Source: Fibrobacter succinogenes | GTDB taxonomy: Bacteria > Fibrobacterota > Fibrobacteria > Fibrobacterales > Fibrobacteraceae | Direction: 5' to 3' | Assembly (NCBI GenBank): GCA_902794535.1 | Contig: CADBHQ010000048.1 | Span: 1 to 40,999 of the forward strand | DNA length: 40,999 nt | Part shown: piece by piece, positions 1 through 8,943 of the stretch | Layout of the letters: every line of letters starts with the position of its first letter | Numbering within the stretch: the stretch's first letter is position 1 | Notes under the pieces: generated by a model | Seen by the model: the letters and a program-made list of their open reading frames with translations, nothing else | Databases searched by the model: none | What the model was told of the DNA's origin: nothing | Program-made: the position numbers and the translations under genes

Positions 1-43
1 CGTGGCCCTGTTCGTTCTCGTGTTCTCCATGATGGTGCTCTAA
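1..43 (+). CDS. V-type ATP synthase subunit K, first tandem copy (3' end only)
   Basis: Only the last 13 codons and a TAA stop (41-43) are present, reading VALFVLVFSMMVL. The next gene ends in VALFVMVFSMMLVS, so this is almost certainly a tandem paralogue of the membrane-rotor proteolipid encoded just downstream, 18 bp away and on the same strand. The family forms the ion-carrying c-like ring of V/A-type ATPases. The body of the gene lies outside the window, so its ion-binding residues cannot be checked. Confidence 0.7.
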   Translation, partial: VALFVLVFSMMVL

Positions 44-61
44 TCCAGCGAGGTAACACGT

Positions 62-517
62 ATGGATCAAGCTCAACTTTTAACGCTCGCGAAACTCGGT
101 GCGGTGGCGGCCTTGGGCCTTGCCGCGGTGGGTTCTGCGCTGGGCTGCGGGACTGCCGGCATGGCGGCCATCGGAGCCTGGAAGAAGGCGTATCTCAAGG
201 GTAAGAACGCGCTGTTTACGCTGCTCATCTTCGTGGGCGCGCCGATTGCGCAGACGATTTACGGCATGTTGCTGATGATGTACATCCTGAACAAGTCCCA
301 GGCGGCTCCGGCCAACTGGGCTGCATACCTGGGTGTGGGCATCTTCGGTGGCATCGGCATGATGGCCTCTGCCTGGTACGTGGGCAAGTCCGCTGCGGAC
401 GCCTGTAACGCCCTCGGTGAAACCGGCAAGGGCCTCGTGAACTACCTGATGGTGCTTGGCGTCGGCGAAACCGTCGCGCTGTTCGTCATGGTGTTCTCGA
501 TGATGCTCGTGTCGTAA
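62..517 (+). CDS. ntpK: V-type ATP synthase subunit K (membrane rotor proteolipid)
   Basis: This 151-residue, very hydrophobic, Gly/Ala-rich protein has four predicted membrane helices arranged as two hairpins, the usual design of V/A-type ATPase K subunits. The rotor ring built from it carries H+ or Na+ across the membrane. The second hairpin keeps the ion-binding carboxylate in GVGETVALF (Glu about residue 136). The equivalent place in the first hairpin reads GAPIAQTIYG, with Gln in place of an acid; a Gln here is usual in V-type K subunits, so each subunit binds one ion. It sits 18 bp after the end of a near-identical paralogue and is the last gene of what is probably the ATPase operon. 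The ATG at 62 follows GAGGTAA, a plausible ribosome binding site. H+ versus Na+ specificity cannot be settled by eye. Confidence 0.88.
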   Translation: MDQAQLLTLAKLGAVAALGLAAVGSALGCGTAGMAAIGAWKKAYLKGKNALFTLLIFVGAPIAQTIYGMLLMMYILNKSQAAPANWAAYLGVGIFGGIGMMASAWYVGKSAADACNALGETGKGLVNYLMVLGVGETVALFVMVFSMMLVS

Positions 518-521
518 GTAA

Positions 522-709
522 GAGACCGCTCGGCTCTGTCGCATCGTCAAGAATGTGATATCGCCTCGCTCTCGCAACCGCCCTCGGTTAACACCCGAGG
601 GCTTTGTTGCTCACGGAGACCGCCCGGCTCTGTCGCATCGTCAAGAATGTGACATCGCCTCGCTCTCGCAACCGCCCTCGGTTAACACCCGAGGGCTTTG
701 TTGCTCACG
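522..709. repeat. 94-bp direct tandem repeat, two copies, each with a hairpin
   Basis: Copies lie at 522-615 and 616-709 and differ at only a few positions (for example T/C at 530/624 and at the GATATC/GACATC site). Each contains a perfect 7-bp stem, CCCTCGG-TTAACAC-CCGAGGG (581-601 and 675-695), followed by CTTTGTTG. That resembles a weak intrinsic terminator, so the repeat probably arose by duplication of the terminator region of the ATPase operon. No coding potential is credible; short reading frames here have no supporting start sites. This fills most of the 273-bp gap between ntpK and metG. Confidence 0.85.
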
Positions 710-737
710 GAGATTACTTAGTTTTATCTCTAGAAAT

Positions 738-775
738 GAAAACGGCACCTCGCTTTGAGCGGGGTGCCTGTTTTA
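738..775. terminator. Bidirectional intrinsic terminator between ntpK and metG
   Basis: The stem GGCACCTCGC / GCGGGGTGCC (744-769) with loop TTTGA has A-rich sequence on its left and TTTT on its right. It can therefore stop transcription from both the convergent ATPase operon (+) and metG (-). Confidence 0.85.
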
Positions 776-790
776 AATTTGCTTTTTTGA

Positions 791-2860
791 TTAATGCACG
801 CCGTTGCCGTCAGCGACGTCGCAGGTGACCGGCTTGCCGTTCACTTCGAGCGCGAGGCTGTCGCAGAATACGGCGCCACCCTTCACGGAGAGCGCAATCT
901 TCTCGAAGTCCTTCACCTTGAGTTCGCGAGGTTCGCTCGGGGTGACACCCTTGAACAGGGCGCGGTCACCGGGCTTGGCGTCTTCAGGAACGCTTACGAG
1001 GCGGCAGGTGTGAGCTTCGGCGTCGAGGTCGCCTGCAAAGAGCATGCCCTGGCTCATGATACCGCGGAGAGCGCTCGGCTTGAGGTTTGCAAACAGGAGA
1101 ATCTTGCGGTCCTGAAGTTCTTCGGCCTTGTAGCTGTTCTTGAGGCCGCTGCAGATGGTGCGGAGTTCGCCTTCGCCGGCATCCACCTTGAGCACGTAGA
1201 GGCTCGTGGCGTCCGGATGGTCGGCCACTTCCTTGATCTGGGCCACGCGCATGTCCATGGCGGCGGGCACGTCGGCGGCCATCAGCGGCTTGTTCTGCTT
1301 GGGCTTCGGCTGGGCTTCCTGTTTCTTGACTTCTTCTTCAATACGCGGGAAAAGCGGCTTGCCTTCGCCGAATGCTTCGCCACCCTTGAGGATACCCCAA
1401 GCGAGGTCGTCTGCATTCTGGAACTTGCAGCCGATCATGGCGAGGCCTTCTTCTGCCTTGGCGGGAATCACCGGCCATAGCAAGCAGAGGGAAAGACGCA
1501 CTGCTTCGGCAGAAATGTAAAGAACGGTTGCGAGTTCGTCTTTCTTGGTTTCGTCCTTGGCGAGCTTCCACGGAGCCTTGACTTCCAGGTAGCGGTTGAT
1601 GCTACGCACGAGTTGCATGATGGTTTCGATAGACTGGGAGAGGCGTGCCTGCGGCAGGCCTTCCTTGATTTCGGCAATGACCTTGTTTGCAAGATTGATG
1701 ACTTCATTTTCGGCGTCGCCGATGGAGGTTGCTGCGGGGAGCTTGCCTTCAAAGTTCGTGATGACCAAGCGGTGCACGCGGTTCAGCACGTTGCCGAGGT
1801 CGTTGGCGAGGTCGCTGTTGATGCGGCGCACGAATGCTTCGTGAGTGAAATTGGCGTCCTGACCGACGACCATTTCGCGGGCGAGGAAGTAACGGAATGC
1901 ATCGATGCCGTACTTTTCCATGTAGTCCATCGGGTTCACCACGTTGCCTGCGGACTTACTCATCTTTTCGCCACCGTTCACGAGCCACCAGCCGTGGGCC
2001 AAGATGTGCTGCGGAAGCGGAATATCGAGGGCCATGAGCATGGTCGGCCAATACACGCTGTGGGTGGTCAAAATGTCCTTACCGATCAGATGGTAAGTGG
2101 CGGGCCAAATCGGCGTGCCGTCGGCATAAGTCTTGTGGAAGGCGGTGGAGGCACTCACGTAGTTGAGCAAAGCGTCGAACCAAACGTAGGTCACGTAGTC
2201 GGTGTCGAACGGCAGCGGAATGCCCCAGCTAAGGCGTGCCTTCGGACGGCTGATGCAGAGGTCGTTCAGCGGCTGGCGCAGGAATCCGCGGATTTCGTTC
2301 CAGCGGTAGTCCGGCACAATCCAGTCCTTGTGGCTTTCCAAGAAGTCAATCAACTTCTGCTGGTAAGAACCCATCTTGAAGAAGTAGTTCTTTTCCTTGA
2401 GCCATTCCACCGGGCGGTGGCTGATGGGGTCGCACTTGTTTTCGTCGAGTTCGTCTTCGCTGAAGAAGCGTTCTTCGCCAACAGAGTACCAGCCTTCGTA
2501 TTCCTTCGAGTAAATTTCACCTTTGTCCCAGAGCTTCTGCAGGCATTCCTGCACAAAAGCCTTGTGTTCGGGCATCGTGGTGCGGATAAAGAAGTCGTTA
2601 CCGATACCCATCTTCTTCCACAGGTCTTCGAAACGGTGGTAGTATTCATCCACGTGTTCCTGCGGAGTCACGCCACGCTTGTCGGCGGCGCGCTGCACCT
2701 TCTGACCGTGTTCGTCGGTACCGGTCAAGAAGAAGGTTTGGTAGCCCAGAATCTTGTGGAAACGGGTGAGAATATCGGCCAAAACCGTGGTGTAGGAATG
2801 CCCAATATGTGGGGCGTCATTCACGTAATAGATAGGAGTTGTAACATAAAAATTTTTCAT
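791..2860 (-). CDS. metG: Methionyl-tRNA synthetase with C-terminal tRNA-binding domain
   Basis: This 689-residue class I synthetase charges tRNA-Met with methionine using ATP in the cytoplasm. The HIGH signature is at residues 18-21 and the KMSKS loop (GEKMSKSAGN) at about 298-302. Residues from about 527 to the end form the EMAP/Trbp111-like tRNA-binding domain (MRVAQIKEVADHPDA, then RGIMSQGMLF). The region after YEGWYSVGEERFF, where many bacterial enzymes carry CxxC zinc knuckles, keeps a single Cys here, so this is probably a zinc-less form. The start ATG (2858-2860) lies only 5 nt after a TATCTTTG promoter box and has no Shine-Dalgarno sequence, which suggests a leaderless mRNA. Confidence 0.96.
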   Translation of the reverse strand: MKNFYVTTPIYYVNDAPHIGHSYTTVLADILTRFHKILGYQTFFLTGTDEHGQKVQRAADKRGVTPQEHVDEYYHRFEDLWKKMGIGNDFFIRTTMPEHKAFVQECLQKLWDKGEIYSKEYEGWYSVGEERFFSEDELDENKCDPISHRPVEWLKEKNYFFKMGSYQQKLIDFLESHKDWIVPDYRWNEIRGFLRQPLNDLCISRPKARLSWGIPLPFDTDYVTYVWFDALLNYVSASTAFHKTYADGTPIWPATYHLIGKDILTTHSVYWPTMLMALDIPLPQHILAHGWWLVNGGEKMSKSAGNVVNPMDYMEKYGIDAFRYFLAREMVVGQDANFTHEAFVRRINSDLANDLGNVLNRVHRLVITNFEGKLPAATSIGDAENEVINLANKVIAEIKEGLPQARLSQSIETIMQLVRSINRYLEVKAPWKLAKDETKKDELATVLYISAEAVRLSLCLLWPVIPAKAEEGLAMIGCKFQNADDLAWGILKGGEAFGEGKPLFPRIEEEVKKQEAQPKPKQNKPLMAADVPAAMDMRVAQIKEVADHPDATSLYVLKVDAGEGELRTICSGLKNSYKAEELQDRKILLFANLKPSALRGIMSQGMLFAGDLDAEAHTCRLVSVPEDAKPGDRALFKGVTPSEPRELKVKDFEKIALSVKGGAVFCDSLALEVNGKPVTCDVADGNGVH

Positions 2861-2865
2861 GTGCG

Positions 2866-2873
2866 CAAAGATA
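2866..2873 (-). promoter_or_regulatory. Promoter -7 box (TATCTTTG) for metG
   Basis: Read on the minus strand the sequence is TATCTTTG, a full match to the Bacteroidetes-type TAnnTTTG element. Five bases (CGCAC) separate it from the metG ATG, so transcription probably begins at or next to the start codon. No clear -33 TTTG was found at the usual distance. Confidence 0.55.
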
Positions 2874-2885
2874 GAAATTTTTTGT

Positions 2886-2893
2886 TATATTTG
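2886..2893 (+). promoter_or_regulatory. Promoter -7 box (TATATTTG) for tRNA-Arg
   Basis: TATATTTG matches TAnnTTTG and ends 11 nt before the mature 5' end of the tRNA at 2905, leaving room for a short 5' leader. It is divergent from, and almost abuts, the metG promoter box. Confidence 0.55.
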
Positions 2894-2904
2894 CCACCGA
2901 ATTT

Positions 2905-2977
2905 GCCTGGATAGTTCAGTTGGATAGAACGGGTCCCTCCTAAGGATCAGACTCGCGTTCGAACCGCGATCCGGGTA
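2905..2977 (+). tRNA. tRNA-Arg, anticodon CCT
   Basis: A full cloverleaf can be drawn by hand: acceptor GCCTGGA (2905-2911) with TCCGGGT (2970-2976), which includes a G-T pair at 1:72; D stem GTTC/GAAC; anticodon stem GGTCC/GGATC around loop CTCCTAA with anticodon CCT at 2939-2941; T stem TCGCG/CGCGA around TTCGAAC; discriminator A2977. CCA is not encoded. The anticodon reads the AGG codon, so the product is tRNA-Arg(CCU). It has its own promoter box upstream and a terminator just downstream, so it appears to be a single-gene transcription unit. Confidence 0.95.
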
Positions 2978-2981
2978 TTTC

Positions 2982-3013
2982 GCTGGTTGCTTCGGTGGCC
3001 AGCCTTTTTTTTT
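2982..3013 (+). terminator. Intrinsic terminator of tRNA-Arg with UUCG tetraloop
   Basis: A 9-bp stem GCTGGTTGC / GTGGCCAGC (2982-2990 and 2995-3003) closed by the very stable TTCG tetraloop is followed, after one C, by nine T residues (3005-3013). It ends the tRNA transcript five bases after the discriminator. Confidence 0.9.
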
Positions 3014-3015
3014 GT

Positions 3016-3023
3016 TATTTTTC
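3016..3023 (+). promoter_or_regulatory. Promoter -7-like box (TATTTTTC) before the AlgJ-like gene
   Basis: TATTTTTC resembles the TAnnTTTG element and lies 4 nt before the preferred GTG start at 3028. It directly follows the T-run of the tRNA terminator. Confidence 0.4.
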
Positions 3024-3027
3024 GTAT

Positions 3028-4592
3028 GTGAAGAAACTTTATATTGCCTCTATTGTTGTTTTTGCAGTCTTGTTGCTGTTGCCGTTTACGGTGCAGACGG
3101 TGGCGGATTTGCGCGGTGAAAAGCGCTTTGTCAGCCTGGATATTTTCAAGGATGTCGTTTATACGCCGTTTAAGCGCGAATCCAAGATGGCGGAATCGGC
3201 TGCCAAGTTGAATGATGCCTGGTTTGCGGCGCGTGAATCGATTGCCGGTGGTGCCGAAGTGAGCGAGTCGCTGGAAGGCGTGGTCTGTGCGCTTTCGGAC
3301 CTGGAAGCGGTTGCTCTTACGGTGAACAGCTATGCCGAACTCGATACGGCTGAGGCGGACTACAAGTTGCTGAAGTTGGCGGATACTTTGGTAGCCTCCC
3401 TTGAAGATGAACCCGAAACCTTCAAAACCGTGGATTCCACGCTGAAGGCGGTTGTGGCTGAATTTGGACATTTCTCGGTTTGGCGTGCGCTTTGTGGCAT
3501 TAAGCATTACGGCGTGTGGACGAGCCGCTATCTGCGTGCGTTCGAAAACAAGGTTGAAGACGAAAATGCGCTTGTGCTCAAGTTTAGACCGCAGTACCAG
3601 CTTGCTGTTTGGAAACTCTTTAATGAACCTGGCGAAAAGGTGGTGCTGGGCTCCAATTGCGATCCGGAAAAGAACAACTGTGCTGGTCGTCCGGGACGTT
3701 GGCTTTTCTATCGTCAAGATGTTGAATTCCTGGTGCAGCCGTCGCCGCTGGATGTGCGCAGTGCAAAGCTTGACAATCCGGTGCAGGCAATTCTCAAGTT
3801 CCGCGACCAGCTCAAGGCGAAGGGCGTAGAACTCTTGGTGGTGGTGGTGCCTGGCAAACCGAGCATATACCCGGAACGCCTGTCTAGGCTTCCGCTTGAC
3901 TCTGGCAAGGTTCAGTCGCATGGCAAGATGATTCTTGATTCGTTGGCTGCGCTCGGGTTGAATACGGTTGATTTGTATACGCCGCTCATGGCTGCGAAAA
4001 AATACGATGAACGATTTGGCCCGCTGTATTTGGATGACGATACGCACTGGACGCCGCGTGGGGCTGAACTTGCGGCCGCGGTAATCGCGGGGTCGGTACT
4101 GCAAGCTATGTGCCGGTCGATAGCTCGGCAGACCGCATGGGCGATATTGGAGAAATGAGTGGCCTCAATAAGTTTGATGTGTTCAAGGTACAGCAGGTGA
4201 CTGGGCACGTGGTGTACCAGCAGGCGATGGATGAAAGCATTCTGGCTTCTAGACTTTTGCATGTGCACGATTCCGTGGCGCTTGAAATTGATACGGCTAA
4301 GACGCCGTTCAAGGATGACTTCCGCAAGTCGAAAATTTTGATTCTGGGCGATAGCTTCAGCCGTATTTACCAGACCGATGCGCCTGTGAATGCGGGCTGG
4401 ATTGCCCATTTTGCAAGGAATATCAGCCGACCGGTATCCTCGATTGTGAGCGATGGCGGTGCTTCTACTTTGGTGCGTGAAAAGCTTGCCCGTAAGGCGG
4501 GCGTGCTCAAAGGCAAGAAACTCCTGATTTGGGAATTTGTAGAACGTGACCTGCGCTTTGGCGCCGAAGGCTGGAAAACGATTGAATTTTAG
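3028..4592 (+). pseudogene. AlgJ/AlgX-like SGNH O-acetyltransferase, frameshifted
   Basis: One reading frame from the GTG at 3028 (VKKLYIAS, followed by a single N-terminal membrane anchor) runs to about 4090, and a second continues to TAG at 4592. The family is the alginate acetylation AlgJ/AlgX group: periplasm-facing, membrane-anchored SGNH hydrolase-fold proteins that move acetyl groups onto exopolysaccharides. Their D-x-H motif precedes the GDS serine. Here DDDTHW (Asp and His about residues 338 and 340) is in the first frame and ILILGDSFS (Ser about 443) in the second, so the catalytic triad is split. Restoring one G to the GGGG run at 4089-4092 gives AVIAGVGTASYVPVDSSADRM and a single protein of about 521 residues. 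It is either a real one-base deletion or a homopolymer sequencing error. No MBOAT partner (AlgI type) is in view. The GTG start is chosen because an upstream in-frame GTG (2995) lies inside the tRNA terminator. Confidence 0.75.
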
Positions 4593-4601
4593 GAATTGAC
4601 T

Positions 4602-4835
4602 ATGGCAAGGCATGGAACACCCACTCCGGGGCAGGCGATTTTAGAAGGCATTGAATGGCTCAAGATGGATAAGGCGGAATTTGCCCGCCGTATCGGGGTC
4701 CCGATGGAAACTCTCGAGGGCTTGATTGCGGGAACGGTTGAAATTACCCGCGAACTTGCCGAAGCGCTTGAATCTGTGACGGGTAGCCCCGCTGCCTACT
4801 GGCGCATGCTCGCCAGCAAAGCCAAGAGGGCGTGA
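4602..4835 (+). CDS. HigA/VapI-like XRE-family helix-turn-helix protein, no toxin partner seen
   Basis: A 77-residue protein beginning MARHGTPTPGQAI. The PGQAILEGIEWLKMDKAEFARRIGVPMETLEGLIAG stretch (read in parts) follows the HigA-type antitoxin HTH pattern, including the later ITRELAEALE and SPAAYW segments. Such proteins bind DNA and repress their own toxin-antitoxin operons. No HigB-like gene precedes it; the upstream neighbour is the AlgJ-like gene, whose TAG stop overlaps the AGGA ribosome binding site (4591-4594), so the two are probably co-transcribed. The ATG at 4602 is preferred over an upstream TTG (4596) because of the 7-nt spacing to AGGA. It could be an orphan regulator of the acetylation gene instead of an antitoxin. 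Confidence 0.75.
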   Translation: MARHGTPTPGQAILEGIEWLKMDKAEFARRIGVPMETLEGLIAGTVEITRELAEALESVTGSPAAYWRMLASKAKRA

Positions 4836-4837
4836 GT

Positions 4838-4874
4838 GTCATCCTGAGCGGAGTGCAACGGAGCCGAAGGATCT
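4838..4874. repeat. Short dispersed repeat, GTCATCCTGAGCG...CGAAGGATCT type (copy 1)
   Basis: The sequence starts GTCATCCTGAGCGGAG and ends GAGCCGAAGGATCT, with ATCCT and AGGAT able to pair at its ends. A closely similar copy lies at 7490-7524. This one fills the space between the HTH gene stop and the pmbA ATG at 4878 almost exactly, so the pmbA transcript carries it just before its start codon. Confidence 0.75.
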
Positions 4875-4877
4875 GTT

Positions 4878-7380
<2,503 letters not shown>

Positions 7381-7462
7381 GATTTCTGATTAGCGTTCGT
7401 GGTGTGGGCGCAACTAAGATTCCCGCACCTCCGCTAGAAACCTTTCAAAGACCCCTGTCGGT

Positions 7463-7485
7463 AACCCCGGCGGGGTTCTTTTTTT
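7463..7485 (+). terminator. Intrinsic terminator of gapA
   Basis: AACCCC-GGC-GGGGTT (7463-7477) is followed by C and eight T residues. It lies 83 bp after the gapA stop. Confidence 0.9.
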
Positions 7486-7489
7486 ATGT

Positions 7490-7524
7490 GTCATCCTGAG
7501 CGAGTGTAACGAGTCGAAGGATCT
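7490..7524. repeat. Short dispersed repeat (copy 2)
   Basis: GTCATCCTGAGCGAGTG to GTCGAAGGATCT is nearly the same as the element at 4838-4874, two bases shorter. It lies between the gapA terminator and the promoter of the next lipoprotein gene. Confidence 0.75.
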
Positions 7525-7551
7525 CTAGTTGAATAGTCGTTTAGAATAAAT

Positions 7552-7559
7552 TATATTTT
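7552..7559 (+). promoter_or_regulatory. Promoter -7-like box (TATATTTT) 5 nt before the lipoprotein start
   Basis: TATATTTT followed by GAAGT and then the ATG at 7565. The spacing equals that of metG and ispG, so this gene may also be transcribed as a leaderless mRNA. Confidence 0.4.
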
Positions 7560-7564
7560 GAAGT

Positions 7565-8869
7565 ATGAAAAATAAATTCCTGGCTCTTTTGATTTCGTCG
7601 GCATTCTTGTTTGCTGCTTGCGGCGACGATTCCTCTTCCGCTTCTGCGGATCCCTCTGAAGAATCCTCTTCTTCTGTGGAAACTGGCGATGATTCTTCTT
7701 CTTCTGAAAAGGGCGATACAAAGTCTTCGTCGTCCAAGAAGGGCGGAAAATCTTCGTCTTCTGAAAAGTCTTCGGACAAGTCCTCGTCTTCGACAAAAGA
7801 TGATTCTAAGTCCTCGTCTAGTGAAGCACCGAAATCCTCGTCTTCTGAAGTATCGTCTTCCTCTATAGTAATTCCTGAGGGAACCCGTGCGGCGAAGTTG
7901 GAAGACTTGCAGAAGAACATGGAACTCAAGCTGTTTGACCAGACGGTTTACCTGTCGACTGGCAGTAAGCAGGGGGTTATGGCTCTCCGCATTCCGGATG
8001 AATTGTGGGCGGTCACCTATACGAAATTTGCGGATGGCGTGGTGAGCTTTGAAAAGGACAATACCGGCTTGCAGTATAGCGAAACCGATGCCGCCAAGAA
8101 GATTGTAGAAAAGGTTAACTCCGGTTTCAAAATTTCGTTCGTGGTCGATAAAGACAGTACCGTCCTTTACTCTGTGGATGGCTCGGATTATAGCGAAGCG
8201 GTAAAGGCCAGCGTCACTATTCCGAAGGGCAAGGTTTCCAAGGCTGATTCGATTAAGAATAAAATCTACGAATGCGCCGATGGAGATTCTACGAAGATCT
8301 TTAGGTTCTTTGATGGTTCTTATATCTATGAGACCTCGGTTAATGACAAAGTGGTGAAATGGCATGCAGGTCGCTATGATGTCCAGCGCAGCACGCTCTT
8401 GATGCGCCCGCTACACTATGTTGGGTCTTCGCGTACGATGTTCACTTATTCCGTGGGCACCGATAATACGATTACAGCGTATAATGGCGAAAGCGTGAAC
8501 TGCACGGTTGCTGAAATCGAGTACGAATATGAAAAGGCCGAAGATTTTGTCGGCGAATGGGTCGCAACTAAGGATGGTTTAAATTGGACGTTTACTTTAA
8601 ATGCTGACGGGACCTCCAAGCTGGAAGCATTCGAAGGTACTAAGCTAGTCGAACTCAAGTCGGGCATTTGGGAAATTTTCGGCTACTACATGGTGATAAA
8701 CAATAATATGTTCCTGACTTCGGACCGTACGACTAGCATGTATGGGCAATTGCAGACCGGACCGGTAGACCGTGAAACGGGCAAGATTAGCGGATTCTCG
8801 TTCATTCATAACGACCCGGATACGCCGCACATTCCGACCTCGTTCGATGCGCCGGAATATGACGACTAA
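7565..8869 (+). CDS. Serine-rich lipoprotein of unknown function
   Basis: A 434-residue protein with a lipoprotein signal peptide (MKNKFLALLISS...LFAAC, lipid-modified Cys19). Residues about 22 to 100 form a low-complexity linker of SSSS blocks alternating with Lys/Asp/Glu. The remaining part is globular and not recognised. It contains two halves with beta-rich patterns, such as KIFRFFDGSYIYETSVND and GEWVATKDGLNWTFTLNADGTSKLE; the second resembles the strand order of lipocalin-like domains, but this is weak. The protein is expected at an outer membrane face, with the serine linker as spacer, a common design in Fibrobacter surface proteins. No Shine-Dalgarno sequence fits the start (see the promoter box at 7552). 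Confidence 0.85.
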   Translation: MKNKFLALLISSAFLFAACGDDSSSASADPSEESSSSVETGDDSSSSEKGDTKSSSSKKGGKSSSSEKSSDKSSSSTKDDSKSSSSEAPKSSSSEVSSSSIVIPEGTRAAKLEDLQKNMELKLFDQTVYLSTGSKQGVMALRIPDELWAVTYTKFADGVVSFEKDNTGLQYSETDAAKKIVEKVNSGFKISFVVDKDSTVLYSVDGSDYSEAVKASVTIPKGKVSKADSIKNKIYECADGDSTKIFRFFDGSYIYETSVNDKVVKWHAGRYDVQRSTLLMRPLHYVGSSRTMFTYSVGTDNTITAYNGESVNCTVAEIEYEYEKAEDFVGEWVATKDGLNWTFTLNADGTSKLEAFEGTKLVELKSGIWEIFGYYMVINNNMFLTSDRTTSMYGQLQTGPVDRETGKISGFSFIHNDPDTPHIPTSFDAPEYDD

Positions 8870-8892
8870 TTTGGGAAGAATCCTTGAAAAAT

Positions 8893-8922
8893 AAAAAGAA
8901 GGCCCGCAGATGCGGGCCTTTT
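8893..8922. terminator. Bidirectional intrinsic terminator between the lipoprotein and putP
   Basis: GGCCCGCA-GA-TGCGGGCC (8901-8918) has AAAAAGAA on its left and TTTT on its right, so it serves both convergent genes. Confidence 0.88.
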
Positions 8923-8943
8923 GTATATGGAAGACAAGATTGA

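Noticed and set aside
1613..2914. Large plus-strand frame antisense to metG
   Set aside because: Composition (His/Val/Glu-rich) is typical of a shadow of a GC-rich coding strand, and metG is unambiguous.
2905..4835. Integrative element at tRNA-Arg
   Set aside because: No integrase gene and no second copy of the tRNA 3' end in the window; the tRNA is followed directly by its own terminator.
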